Positions 24,245 to 34,800 of a DNA stretch of 64,000 nt are shown here, piece after piece. Position numbers and translations under genes: made by a program. The stretch's first letter is position 1. Each line of letters opens with the position of its first letter. The stretch is from Desulfobacterales bacterium (lineage in GTDB: Bacteria; Desulfobacterota; Desulfobacteria; Desulfobacterales; Desulfosarcinaceae), in assembly GCA_016218685.1 (NCBI GenBank), contig JACRDD010000004.1, forward strand, positions 411,583-475,582, given 5' to 3'. The notes under the pieces were generated by a model. The model saw only the letters and a list, made by a program, of their open reading frames with translations. It was not told the DNA's origin and ran no database searches.

Positions 24245-27200
24245 ACATTTGCGCGCCTTTCATCCGGCGGCCGGTGATGACCACCCTGATCATGGCCGGG
24301 CTGCTGATCTTCGGGGTCGTGGCCTACCGGTTACTGCCGGTCAGCGAATTGCCCAACGTCGATTTCCCCACGCTGCAAGTGTCGGCCAGCCTGCCGGGCG
24401 CCAGCCCGGAAACCATGGCCTCGTCGGTGGCCACGCCTCTGGAAAAAGAGTTCTCCACCATCGCGGGCCTGGACTCCATGACCTCCACCAGCGCCCAGGG
24501 CGGTACGCAAATCACCCTGCAATTTGCCATGGAGCGGGATCTGGACGGCGCGGCCCAGGACGTCATGGCGGCCATCTCCCGGGCCCAGCGGCTGCTGCCG
24601 CCGGAGATGCCCAGCCCGCCCTCGTTTCGCAAGGTCAATCCGGCCGATCAGCCGATTTTGTACCTGGCCATCAGCTCCCGGATTCTGCCGCTCTCGACGG
24701 TCAATGAATACGCCGAAACCATGATGGCCCAGCGGATCTCCATGGTCAGCGGCGTGGCCCAGGTGCAGGTATACGGCGCCCAGAAATATGCCGTGCGGGT
24801 GCAGGTCAACCCCAACACGCTCAACGCCCTGGGCATCGGCATCGACGAGGTCGAGAAGGCCATCGCCGGGGCCAATGTGAATCTGCCCACCGGCACCCTG
24901 GACGGCCCCCACCAGGCCTTCACGGTCAAGGCCACGGGCCAGCTCGAAGATGCCGGCGCCTACCGGCCCCTGATCGTGGCCTACCGAAACGGCGCGCCCC
25001 TTTATCTCGAACAACTGGCCAAAGTCATCGATAGCGTGGAAGACACCAAATCGCCGAGCTGGTTCAACAACCAGCGGGCCATCGTCCTGGCCATCCAGCG
25101 CCAGCCCGGCACCAACACGGTGCAGGTGGTCAATGATGTCCGGGCGCTGTTGCCGGCGTTCCGATCCCAGATTCCCGCATCGGTCAGCCTTGATGTCCTC
25201 AGCGACCGCTCCATCTCCATCCGGGAATCCATCGACGACCTGCAGTTCACCCTGCTCGTCAGCATCGCCCTGGTGATCCTGGTGATCTTCCTGTTCCTGC
25301 GCAAACTGTCGGCCACGCTCATCCCCAGCCTGGCCATCCCACTCTCATTGATCGGCACCTTCGCGGTAATGCACCTGTTCGGTTACAGCCTGGACAACCT
25401 CTCGCTCATGGCGTTGACCCTTTGCGTGGGCTTCGTGGTGGACGATGCCATCGTCATGCTGGAGAACATCGTGCGCCACATCGAAATGGGCAAGGACCGC
25501 CTTAAGGCATCCCTGGACGGTGCCCGGGAGATCGGCTTCACCATCGTCTCCATGACCGTCTCCCTGGTGGCCGTGTTCATTCCGCTGCTCTTCATGGGCG
25601 GCATCATGGGCCGGCTGCTGCGCGAGTTCGCGGTCACCATCGGCGTGGCCATCCTGGTGTCGGGCGCGGTTTCGCTAAGCCTGTCGCCCATGCTGTGCAG
25701 CCGTTTCCTGAAACCGCACGGCGACGAACGGCACGGCCGGCTCTATGTGCTGCTCGAGCGTCTGTTCGAAGGCATGCTGCGTCTCTACCACCAATCCCTG
25801 ACCCGGGCCCTGCGCCACCCCCGGGCGATGATGGCGCTGTTCGTTTTTCTGCTGGTGGCCAGCGCCTACCTGTTCGTCATCATCCCCAAGGATTTTATTC
25901 CGGCCCAGGATACCGGCCGCATCTTCGGCTTCACCGAGGCCGCCCAGAATATCTCTACAGAGAGCATGGCCAAGCACCAGCAGGCCGTGGCCGCGGTCAT
26001 CGCCGAGGACCCCGCCGTGGAAGGGTTCATGTCCTCCATGGGCGGCGGCGGCCGGCGCGCCACGGGCGCCAATTCAGGTCGCGTCTTCATGAATCTGAAG
26101 CCGCGGGCCGAACGCGCCAATATCAATGAGATTATCCAGCGCTTGAGGATCAAACTGGCCGAGATTCCGGGCATCAACGTCTTCCTGCAGAATCCGCCGG
26201 TAATCCGGGTCGGCGGTCAGCTCAGCAAGAGTCTGTACCAGTATACCCTGCAGGGGCCGGATATCGCGGATCTGTACCTGTGGGCGCCGCGGGTGGAAGG
26301 CGCGCTGCGCAATTTGCCGGGCTTGTTGGATGTCACCAGCGACTTGCAGATCGCCAGCCCCCAGTTGATGATCGATATCGACCGTAATAAGGCCGCGGTG
26401 TTGGGCGTGACGGCCGAGCAGATCGAGAGCGGCCTTTACAGCGCCTACGGCTCACGGCAGATCTCCACCATTTATGCGCCCAACAACGATTATCAGGTGA
26501 TTCTGGAGGTTGAGCCGCGCTACCAGATGGACCCGGCGGCCCTGTCGCTGCTGTATATCCGCGCTTCCGGCGGCCGGCTGGTGCCGTTGGATACCGTGGC
26601 CAGGGTCGTTCCGCATGTGGGGCCGCTGACCGTCAACCATACCGGCCAATTGCCGTCGGTGACCATCTCGTTCAACCTTCGTCCGGAGGTCGCCCTGGGA
26701 GATGCCATCGGCCGCATTCAGCGCACGGTCGTCGATCTGGGCATGCCCGCCCAAATCACCGCCAGTTTCAAGGGTACGGCCCAGGAGTTTCAGAAGTCTC
26801 TGGCCGGCATGTGGCTGCTGCTGGTCATGGCCATCGTGGTGATTTACATCGTGCTCGGTATTCTCTACGAAAGCTTCATCCACCCCCTGACGATTCTCTC
26901 GGGCCTGCCGTCGGCCGGCGTGGGCGCGCTGCTGACCCTGCTGCTGTTCGACACCGTCCTGAGCATCTACGCCTTCGTGGGCGTGATCATGCTCATCGGT
27001 ATCGTGAAGAAGAACGCCATCATGATGATCGACTTCGCCCTGGGAGCCCAGCGTCTCCAGGGGCTCACCCCCGCGGAAGCGATCTATCAGGGGTGCATGC
27101 TGCGCTTCCGACCGATCATGATGACCACCATGGCAGCCCTGATGGGCACCCTGCCCATCGCCTTGGGCTTCGGCGCCGGCGCCGAGGCGCGCCAGCCCCT

Positions 27201-27363
27201 GGGCCTGGCCGTGGTGGGCGGGCTGGTGGTATCGCAGTTTCTGACGCTCTATATTACGCCCGTGATCTATATATATCTCGACGCATTGCAGAGCCGGATG
27301 CGCGCGGCCTTCGGAAAACGGCCCGCGCAGGGGGTTGAACGCACCCACCCGTCGGGAACCTGA
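24241..27363 (+). CDS. RND multidrug efflux permease, MdtB/MdtC-like
   Basis: The 1,040-residue inner-membrane pump begins MNICAPFIRRPVMTTLIMAGL and has two sets of helices with large periplasmic loops. Helix 4 carries the proton-relay pair in CVGFVVDDAIVMLENIVRHI. SPMLCSRFLKP closes the first half, and the second half mirrors it (IYAFVGVIMLIGIVKKNAIMMIDFA, MLRFRPIMMTTMAALMGTLPIA). These are HAE1-family signatures. It is translationally coupled to the adaptor (ATGA). No TolC-type outer-membrane channel lies nearby, so it probably uses one encoded elsewhere. Substrate unknown. Confidence 0.94.
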   Translation: MNICAPFIRRPVMTTLIMAGLLIFGVVAYRLLPVSELPNVDFPTLQVSASLPGASPETMASSVATPLEKEFSTIAGLDSMTSTSAQGGTQITLQFAMERDLDGAAQDVMAAISRAQRLLPPEMPSPPSFRKVNPADQPILYLAISSRILPLSTVNEYAETMMAQRISMVSGVAQVQVYGAQKYAVRVQVNPNTLNALGIGIDEVEKAIAGANVNLPTGTLDGPHQAFTVKATGQLEDAGAYRPLIVAYRNGAPLYLEQLAKVIDSVEDTKSPSWFNNQRAIVLAIQRQPGTNTVQVVNDVRALLPAFRSQIPASVSLDVLSDRSISIRESIDDLQFTLLVSIALVILVIFLFLRKLSATLIPSLAIPLSLIGTFAVMHLFGYSLDNLSLMALTLCVGFVVDDAIVMLENIVRHIEMGKDRLKASLDGAREIGFTIVSMTVSLVAVFIPLLFMGGIMGRLLREFAVTIGVAILVSGAVSLSLSPMLCSRFLKPHGDERHGRLYVLLERLFEGMLRLYHQSLTRALRHPRAMMALFVFLLVASAYLFVIIPKDFIPAQDTGRIFGFTEAAQNISTESMAKHQQAVAAVIAEDPAVEGFMSSMGGGGRRATGANSGRVFMNLKPRAERANINEIIQRLRIKLAEIPGINVFLQNPPVIRVGGQLSKSLYQYTLQGPDIADLYLWAPRVEGALRNLPGLLDVTSDLQIASPQLMIDIDRNKAAVLGVTAEQIESGLYSAYGSRQISTIYAPNNDYQVILEVEPRYQMDPAALSLLYIRASGGRLVPLDTVARVVPHVGPLTVNHTGQLPSVTISFNLRPEVALGDAIGRIQRTVVDLGMPAQITASFKGTAQEFQKSLAGMWLLLVMAIVVIYIVLGILYESFIHPLTILSGLPSAGVGALLTLLLFDTVLSIYAFVGVIMLIGIVKKNAIMMIDFALGAQRLQGLTPAEAIYQGCMLRFRPIMMTTMAALMGTLPIALGFGAGAEARQPLGLAVVGGLVVSQFLTLYITPVIYIYLDALQSRMRAAFGKRPAQGVERTHPSGT

Positions 27364-27407
27364 ACCTGATGAAAGATTGAAACCCATAGAGAAAAGGAAG
27401 AGGACCC

Positions 27408-28154
27408 ATGCTCAAAGACAAAATCGCCTGGATCACCGGCGCGGGCAGCGGTATCGGATTGGCGGGCGCCCAGGCCCTGGCGGCGGCCGGAGCCATCGTC
27501 GTGATGTCGGGCCGCCGCCAAGAGACGCTGGCACGCGAAGCGGGCAAGATTCAAGCGGCCGGCGGCACGGCCGAGATCGAACCCCTGGATGTGAGCGACG
27601 CCCAGGCGGTCCAGCAGGCGGCCGAGCGCATCGCCCGGCGCCACGGCACCATCGACATCCTGGTGAACAGTGCCGGCCTCAACAGCACGCGGCGATTCTG
27701 GAAAGACGCCGGCATCGATGACTGGAACCGGGTCATGCGCATCAACCTGGACGGCACCTACTATTGTACCAAGGCGGTGCTGCCCCATATGCGCAAGCAA
27801 AAGGACGGGGTGGTGATCAATATCTCCTCGTGGGCCGGCAAGCACATCTCGGCCATCGTCGGTCCGGCCTACACCGCCAGCAAACACGCGGTGGTGGCGC
27901 TCACCGCCGATCTGAACATGGCCGAGTGCGCCAACGGCATTCGCGCCTGCACCATCTGCCCGGCCGAAGTGGATACGCCCATCATGGACAGCCGGCCCCA
28001 ACCGCCGTCGGCCCAGGCGCGGGCCAAAATGCTGCGGCCCGAGGACCTGGGACAGACCATTCTCTGGGTGGCCGGGCAGCCGGCCCACGTGTGCGTCAAT
28101 GAGATTATCATCAGCCCCACCTGGAACCGGCTGTATTTAGGCACCGGGGATTGA
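27408..28154 (+). CDS. Short-chain dehydrogenase/reductase
   Basis: The 248-residue protein is a classical SDR. It has the cofactor motif TGAGSGIGLAGAQAL near residue 10, the NAG-type element as ILVNSAGLNS, and the catalytic set in NISSWAGKHISAIVGPAYTASKHAV, where Tyr and Lys form the YxxxK pair. It probably uses NADP(H) because an Arg-Arg pair (SGRRQETL) follows strand 2. Substrate unknown. It lies 44 bases behind the RND pump and 50 before a SnoaL-like gene, so it may be on the same transcript. GGAAGAGG precedes the start. Confidence 0.92.
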   Translation: MLKDKIAWITGAGSGIGLAGAQALAAAGAIVVMSGRRQETLAREAGKIQAAGGTAEIEPLDVSDAQAVQQAAERIARRHGTIDILVNSAGLNSTRRFWKDAGIDDWNRVMRINLDGTYYCTKAVLPHMRKQKDGVVINISSWAGKHISAIVGPAYTASKHAVVALTADLNMAECANGIRACTICPAEVDTPIMDSRPQPPSAQARAKMLRPEDLGQTILWVAGQPAHVCVNEIIISPTWNRLYLGTGD

Positions 28155-28204
28155 GCGCCACGCGGCCAATGCATGGGCAGACAACGCCAGAAGAGGAGCA
28201 GGAC

Positions 28205-28600
28205 ATGATAGAGAACACGATGAAGGCATGGCACCGTTTGGTGGAAACCAAAGACGAGGCCGGTTTGGATGCCATCCTGGCCGACGAGGTGGTCTTTCAC
28301 TCCCCGGTCGTACACACGCCCCAGGCGGGCAAACCCATCACCGCGCTCTACCTGACCGCCGCTATGCATGTACTTAACAACGATAGCTTCCACTATGTTC
28401 GCGAGGTCGTCTCCGGGAATCACGCCGTGCTCGAATTTCTAACGGTTATCGACGGCATCTCCATTAACGGGGTGGACATGATCACCTGGGGCGCCGACGG
28501 CCGGATCACCGATTTCAAGGTGATGGTCCGGCCGCTCAAAGCCATCAACCTGATCCACCGCATGATGGGCGAGATGCTGCAATCCATTCAGAAAAGCTGA
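28205..28600 (+). CDS. NTF2-like/SnoaL-like small protein
   Basis: The 131-residue protein fits the cone-shaped NTF2-like fold: an N-terminal helix (IENTMKAWHRLVETKDEAGLDAILADEVVFHSPVV), then strands with AVLEFLTVIDGISINGVDMITWGADGRITDFKVMVRPLKA. Proteins of this fold are small isomerases, hydrolases or ligand binders. The start at 28205 has GAGGAGCAGG before it; a longer reading adds 18 unlikely residues. It follows the SDR by 50 bases, which suggests that both act on the same metabolite. The specific function is not known. Confidence 0.85.
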   Translation: MIENTMKAWHRLVETKDEAGLDAILADEVVFHSPVVHTPQAGKPITALYLTAAMHVLNNDSFHYVREVVSGNHAVLEFLTVIDGISINGVDMITWGADGRITDFKVMVRPLKAINLIHRMMGEMLQSIQKS

Positions 28601-28638
28601 ACCGCGTCGGGCGATGCCGCCCAGGAGGATGTTCCATC

Positions 28639-30984
28639 GTGTCGTTCCCCATATTACTGCTGCTGGTCATCGTCGCCGCGGCCCTGGTCCTGTTCGTCGC
28701 CGGTTGGCTGCGCGTGGATCTGGTGGGGCTGCTGGTGCTCTCGGCCCTGGCGTTGACGGGGCTGGTCGATACCCAGGAGGCGCTGGCCGGCTTCAGCAGC
28801 CCGGCCGTGGTTACCGTGTGGGCCATGTTCATTCTTTCCGCCGGACTGACCCGCACCGGCCTGGCCCATCGGCTGGGCGAGCCTTTGCGGCGCTTTGCCA
28901 AGGGCGGCGAGGCGGTGCTGATGGTGGCGATCATGGTGGCCGCCAGCCTGCTTTCGGCCCTGATCAACACCGTAACCGTGGCCGCCATCCTGCTGCCGGT
29001 GACCATGGAACTGGCCCGCCTCGGCGGGCGTTCGCCGTCGCGGCTGCTCATGCCCCTGGCCCTGGGCAGTCTCCTGGGAGGTCCGTTCACGGGGATCTCG
29101 ACCCCGCCCAACATCCTGGTCTCCGATATGCTGCGCGCGGCCGGTCTCACCCCCTTCGGGCTCTTCGACTTCACGCCCATTACCGGCGCCATCGTGGCGG
29201 CCGGCATCTTGTTCATGGTGCTGGGCGGCCGCCGCTTGCTGCCCGATCGGGCCGCCGCCCAGGGGGCGAACAGCAACGCCCAGATCGAAAAGAGCTACCA
29301 GCTCGACACGCACATCTTCACCATCCAGATCCGGCCGGGATCGCCCCTGGCCGGCCGCACCCTGGCCGAGAGCCGGTTGGGCTCGGCCCTCTACCTGACG
29401 GTGGTGGCGCTGCAACGATCCGGCGTGCTGAAGCTGGCCCCGGGTCCGGCCGAACGCCTGCAAGCCGGCGACATGCTCATCGTGCACGGCCGGCCCGATC
29501 ATGTGCAGCGTTTCCATGGCCACCAGCACTTGCAGGTCGAGTCGTCCGAGCGCATCGCCGATCTGCTGGGCAACCGATTCTGCCTGGCCGAAGGACGCAT
29601 CTCCGAGGGCTCGCCCCTGCTCGGGGCGACCCTGGGCCAGAGCAACCTGCGGCGGAACCACCGGGTGCATGTGCTGGCCCTGCATGGGGCCGACGCCCAA
29701 GAAGTCAAAGATCTGCGCCGGCGCCCTTTGGCGGCCGGGGACCAATTGCTGCTCCAAGGCGAGTGCGCCGCGCTGGAAGAGATAGCCCGATTGGGGTTGG
29801 TGGCCGAGCAGCGCTTCGTGGCCCAGGGAACCATCGGCCCCGGCGTCGGCAGCCGCATGCAGTTGCTGACCGTGCGCGTGCCGGCCGGATCGGTGCTCGC
29901 CGACCGTGACCTGGTCGAGAGCCGGCTGGGCAATGTCTTCGGCTTGACGGTGATCGCCATTGCCCGCGGCGATGAATTGCTGCCCATGCCCTCGCCCCAA
30001 GAGACGGTGCAGGCCGGCGATCTGCTCGTGCTGCAAGGCTCGCCCGGCGACCTGGATGTGCTCCAGGGCTTGCAGGATCTGGAGATCGCGACGCAGCCCG
30101 CCAGCCTGATGGCCGAACTCGAGTCCCAGCAGATCGGCATCACGGAAGTACTGCTCTCGCCGCGCACCACCCTGGCCGGCCGAACGTTGGCCGATCTGCT
30201 CTTCCGCGATCACTACGGCGTCAGCGTGCTGGCCATCTGGCGCAAGGGGCGCGCCCATCGCACCGGCTTGCAGGACATGCCCTTGCAGTTCGGCGACGCG
30301 CTGCTGGTCTACGGCCAGCGCCGCAGCCTGGAGGCCGTGGCCCGCGACCCGAATTTCATCGTCCTCGACGAGGCCGCCGCCCGGGCGCCGAGTCTGGAAA
30401 AGGCGCACATTGCCGGCGCTATCATGCTGGCCGCACTGCTGAGTGCGATCTTCGGCCTCGTTCCCATCTCCATCGCCGCCCTCAGTGGCGCGGCGCTGAT
30501 GGTGCTTACCGGCTGCCTGAACATGGAAGAGGCCTATCGGGCCATCGAGTGGAAAGTCGTCTTTCTCATCGCCAGCATGCTGCCGCTGGGCGCGGCCATC
30601 GAAAATTCGGGCGCGGCCCAGATGGGGGCCGAGGCCCTGGTGGCCGCGGTGGGCGACTGGGGGCCGCGCTGGGTGGTGGCCGCGCTTTTTATGGTGACCG
30701 TTACGGCCACCCAGGTGATTCCAACGGCGGCCCTGGTGGTGCTGATGGCGCCGGTGGCGCTGAACGCGGCCGCCATCCTGCACATTTCGCCCCACCTGCT
30801 GATGATGACCGTGGCCATAGCGGCCTCAGCCAGTTTCGCTAGCCCCTTGTCGCATCCGGCCAACCTGCTGGTCATGGGGCCCGGCGGTTATCGCTTTACC
30901 GATTATCTCAAGGTGGGCATCCCTCTCACCCTCATCACACTGTTCGTGTCCGTCGGATTGCTGCCTATTTTCTTCGCGCCCTGA
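28639..30984 (+). CDS. SLC13/DASS-type permease with a central array of RCK_C (TrkA-C) domains
   Basis: The 781-residue protein starts at GTG 28639, with AGGAGG upstream. Residues 1-200 and about 590-781 hold the hydrophobic halves of an SLC13 anion transporter, with the conserved LSALINTVTVAAILLP and TGISTPPNILVSDML in the first half and VTATQVIPTAALVVLMAPVA in the second. Between them, residues about 225-580 contain four RCK_C-like repeats, each with a variant of GSPLAGRTLAESRLG (near 235, 320, 420 and 505). SLC13 proteins with RCK_C domains usually have two. These cytoplasmic domains bind regulatory ligands. The substrate could be sulfate or a dicarboxylate; sequence alone does not decide. 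Confidence 0.88.
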   Translation: MSFPILLLLVIVAAALVLFVAGWLRVDLVGLLVLSALALTGLVDTQEALAGFSSPAVVTVWAMFILSAGLTRTGLAHRLGEPLRRFAKGGEAVLMVAIMVAASLLSALINTVTVAAILLPVTMELARLGGRSPSRLLMPLALGSLLGGPFTGISTPPNILVSDMLRAAGLTPFGLFDFTPITGAIVAAGILFMVLGGRRLLPDRAAAQGANSNAQIEKSYQLDTHIFTIQIRPGSPLAGRTLAESRLGSALYLTVVALQRSGVLKLAPGPAERLQAGDMLIVHGRPDHVQRFHGHQHLQVESSERIADLLGNRFCLAEGRISEGSPLLGATLGQSNLRRNHRVHVLALHGADAQEVKDLRRRPLAAGDQLLLQGECAALEEIARLGLVAEQRFVAQGTIGPGVGSRMQLLTVRVPAGSVLADRDLVESRLGNVFGLTVIAIARGDELLPMPSPQETVQAGDLLVLQGSPGDLDVLQGLQDLEIATQPASLMAELESQQIGITEVLLSPRTTLAGRTLADLLFRDHYGVSVLAIWRKGRAHRTGLQDMPLQFGDALLVYGQRRSLEAVARDPNFIVLDEAAARAPSLEKAHIAGAIMLAALLSAIFGLVPISIAALSGAALMVLTGCLNMEEAYRAIEWKVVFLIASMLPLGAAIENSGAAQMGAEALVAAVGDWGPRWVVAALFMVTVTATQVIPTAALVVLMAPVALNAAAILHISPHLLMMTVAIAASASFASPLSHPANLLVMGPGGYRFTDYLKVGIPLTLITLFVSVGLLPIFFAP

Positions 30985-31007
30985 TGCACGAATCTGAAGG
31001 ATCATAA

Positions 31008-31673
31008 ATGCAACTCATACCGGCCGCTACCGTGATCGTTCTTCGCCATGCGCAAGAAGTGCCTGAAATCCTGTTGTTGCATCGCCATCCCGGCCTTGCC
31101 GTGCAAGGCAATGTCTGGGTGTTTCCCGGCGGCCGCCTCGAACCTTCCGACGGCCCCCCGGACGACACCCTGCGTGCCGTCCGCGCCTGCGCGGTACGCG
31201 AAGCCTGGGAAGAATCCGGCCTGCGGCTGGCCCCTGAAGCGCTGGTGCCCATGTCCCGCTGGGTCACGCCCGAGGCCCTGCCGAAACGCTACGACACCTG
31301 GTTTTTCATCGCCGTCCCGAACCCTGTCCCGCCGGTGCGCATCGACCAGCGCGAAATCGTGGACTACCGCTGGTATTCGGCCCGGGACGCCATCGACGCC
31401 CACCATGCCGGTCGCATCCTCCTTTCACCCCCCGGATTTGTACTATTGTCGCAGTTGGCGGCGTTGGCTTCTCTGGATATGATTCTGGCCCAGGTCACAG
31501 CGGCCCCCCCGCCGCACTACAGGCCGCGGCTCGTTTTCTTGCCGGATGGTGCCTGCACGCTTTACGAGCAGGATGCCGGTTATGCCAAGGGCGATCTCAG
31601 AGCCTCCGGTCCGCGCCACCGGCTCTGGATGGGAAGTGCCGGCTGGCGCTACGAGGAGAGTTCTCAAGTCTGA
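31008..31673 (+). CDS. Nudix hydrolase, NUDT7/NUDT19-like
   Basis: The 221-residue protein begins AATVIVLRHAQEVPEILLLHRHP and has the Nudix region GNVWVFPGGRLEPSD followed by AVREAWEESGL. The REAWEESGL part matches the REUXEEXGU core with its metal-binding glutamates, but an insertion separates it from the glycines, as in the CoA-diphosphatase-like NUDT7/19 group. It may hydrolyse CoA or other nucleoside diphosphate derivatives in the cytoplasm. It follows the SLC13 permease by 23 bases and may be cotranscribed. Confidence 0.9.
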   Translation: MQLIPAATVIVLRHAQEVPEILLLHRHPGLAVQGNVWVFPGGRLEPSDGPPDDTLRAVRACAVREAWEESGLRLAPEALVPMSRWVTPEALPKRYDTWFFIAVPNPVPPVRIDQREIVDYRWYSARDAIDAHHAGRILLSPPGFVLLSQLAALASLDMILAQVTAAPPPHYRPRLVFLPDGACTLYEQDAGYAKGDLRASGPRHRLWMGSAGWRYEESSQV

Positions 31674-31873
31674 TGGCAAAGCGCTCGCCCAGCGGGGGCG
31701 TGCCTCCCACACCTTCTGGCGCATCCGGTCTCGGTCTTGCTTTCCGCTATACACACCACCAATGTTTTGTTACATGTTTTGGGTCTGAATAGCATGCTTG
31801 GAAATTACGGAACTCTTTTTAAGACGTCGGATTGGAGGCGGGATTCCTCCTGGCCTCCTGGAAACAAACCATC

Positions 31874-34800
31874 ATGTCAGGTTCTCCGTCCCACGATTCT
31901 TCTTCCCATGGACACGGCGTCAACCTCCTTCGGATTTTGACGATTGTCTTTCTCTATGGTTTTTTCGCATCTCTTTGGATTCTGCTGTCCGACAAGGTCG
32001 TCGAATGGCTGTTCACGGAACCCGCCGATTTCGCGTTGGTGAGCACCCTCAAGGGGTTCGCGTTCGTCGCCGTTACCTCCCTGCTGCTTTACACAATGAT
32101 GCGTCGTCTGCTCGATACCGGTGCGCACGTGTCCGATCTGCTGTATGGCCGGCGTCAATTGCTCTGGTCCATCGGACCGCTCGCCCTGCTTATCGTCATC
32201 ATGAGTGCGGCCGGCATCTACCACAGCGTCATTTTTCGCCGAGACAGGGCGACGGCCCAGCTCCGGGACATTGCGGATCTGAAAACCCGACAGATCGAGG
32301 ATTGGCTCGCGGAGCGGTACGGTGATGCAAATTTCATCCGAACCAACACCCGCTGGGTCGAACTGTATCGCCACTGGTCGGAAATGAACGACGCGTCCGG
32401 TTTGCGCCAGTTGCAGGAGCTCATCGATGCGTTCCGGAAGTATAAGGCATTCCAAGAAATCATCTTGCTGGACGCGCACGGGGACCTGGTATGGGATTCC
32501 CAAAGCGAGGATCACAAGATCCATCTGGAAGTTCAGGCCCCTGCAGCGCGCCAGGCCCTCTCCGATAATAAGGTGACCCATTTCGGGCCGTACCGCGATC
32601 CGGACGGCAGGCTGCATCTGGATTTTTTCGCACCTCTGGCGATGGCGGACGGCGGGCCCAGTATCGTCGCGGTGCTGAGCGTGAACCCGGCCGACCAGCT
32701 GTTTCTCCATCTCCAGACCTGGTCCACACCCAGTTCCAGCGGTGAGACGCTGCTGTTCCGGCGTGACGGCGACCAGGTGCTGTACCTCAGCGAACTGCGC
32801 CACCTGCCCGCTGCGGCGAGCAAGCTGCGACAGCCCCTGTCCCGGAAAGACTTGCTGGCGGTGAAGATCCTGCAAGAAGGGGAGGTACGGGACCATCCCC
32901 TGAATGGGGTCGATTATGATGGAAATCCGGTGATCGGCATCGGCCGGAGCATCCGCGGCACCGATTGGTTCCTGGTCGCCCAGCTGGATCAGACCGAAGT
33001 GTTCGCCAGCGCCATGAAGGACTCCGGGTGGATTGTTTTGGCCGGATTCCTGGGACTGTTTTTCACCACCGCCGGGGGGCTGCTGGTCCGCCAGCGCCAG
33101 GAGTTGGCCGACGCTCTGCGGGAAAGCGCGATCAATGCGGAGAAATTGCGCGCCTTGCAATTGCTGGAGGCCATCTCCGAGGCTTCCCGCGATGCCATCT
33201 TCGCCAAAGACACCCAGGGACGCTATCTGCTTTTCAACCGGGAGGCCGGGCGCCTCATGGGCAAGACTAAAAGCGAGGTGCTGGGCCAGGATGACACCGC
33301 CATCTTCCCGCTCGACCAGGCCGAGCTGATCATGGCCAACGATCGTCAGGTGATGGCGGAAAAACGCACGGTCACTTTCCACGAGAGGATCAGTACAACC
33401 GATGGCCAGATCGATTTCATGGCCACCAAGGGGCCTTTGCACGATGCCGATGGCAGCATCATCGGCATGTTCGGGGTTTCCAGGGATATAACCGAACTCA
33501 AACAGGCGGAGATAGAGCTTGCCGAGCGGGAGAATTACCTGCGAACGATCTTGCAGACCACTGCCGACGGATTCTGGGTGTTGGATGCCCAAGGACGCGT
33601 CCTGGATCTCAACGAGGCCTACTGCCGCATGTCCGGCTACCGCCGCGACGAACTGCTCGGATCGACCGTCGAGGCCCTCGAAGCCAACGAGACCTCCCTG
33701 GAAATAGCTCAACACATCAGCCGCATTTTCGCCCGCGGATCTGATTTGTTCGAAACCCGGCATCGCGCCAAAGACGGACGCATCTTCGATGTAGAGATGT
33801 CCGTGACCTCCCTGGGCGGCGAAGGTGGCCGGCTGATCTGCTTCTGCCGGGATATCACCGAACGCAAGAAGGCCGAGGCCGAAACAGCCAAACTTCAAGC
33901 CCGCATTCAGCAGGCCCAGAAGATGGAGTCTATTGGCAACCTGGCGGGCGGCATCGCCCACGATTTCAACAATATCCTATTTCCCATCATCGGTTTTTCC
34001 GAAATGCTTCTGGACGATCTGGCCCCCGATGGATCAGAAGCCGAAAATGTTCGGGAGATCATTGGCGCTGCCAAGCGGGGCAGCGAGCTGGTCCGGCAAA
34101 TCCTTGCTTTCAGCCGCCAGACCGAACACAAGATGATTCCAGTGCGCGTGCAACAGGTGTTGGGCGAGGTCCTCAAACTGACACGCGCCACCATCCCTTC
34201 CGATATCCACATCTCCCATGACATTCAAAAAGATTGCCCTTTGGTGATGGCAGATCCCACTCAAGTGCACCAGATCGCCATGAACTTGATCACCAACGCC
34301 TACCATGCTGTGGAGCAGAACCACGGGGCCATCGACGTGACGCTCAAGGAGGTCGATTTGACGGCCGATAAGGATGCCCCCAACCTCATCGACGCGGGCC
34401 GCTATGCCGTTGTCACCATTTCCGATTCGGGCTGCGGCATCGATCCAGACATCATGGATAAGATCTTCGAGCCCTACTTTACTACCAAAGAGAAAGGCAA
34501 GGGGACCGGTCTGGGTCTCTCTGTGGTCTATGGTATCGTCAAGGAGCACAAGGGCGACATCAGGGTTACCAGCGAGCCGGGTAAAGGCACGACTTTCAGA
34601 GTTTATCTGCCGCTAATGGAGAAAATGGCTGCGGCCGCATCCCCCGAAATCAATGAGCGCCTCTGTGGTGGTAGCGAAAGAATTCTACTGGTGGATGACG
34701 AGGAGGCCGTGGTACGATTGGAAAAGCGAATCCTGGAGCGCCTTGGCTACCGCGTCGATGCGCATACCAGCAGCCTCGAAGCGTTGGATGTCTTCCAGGC

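Noticed and set aside
28654..30795. A 713-codon minus-strand open frame opposite the SLC13 gene
   Set aside because: It is rich in His, Gln and Gly repeats, has no domain pattern, and is the GC-driven antisense shadow of a clear permease gene.
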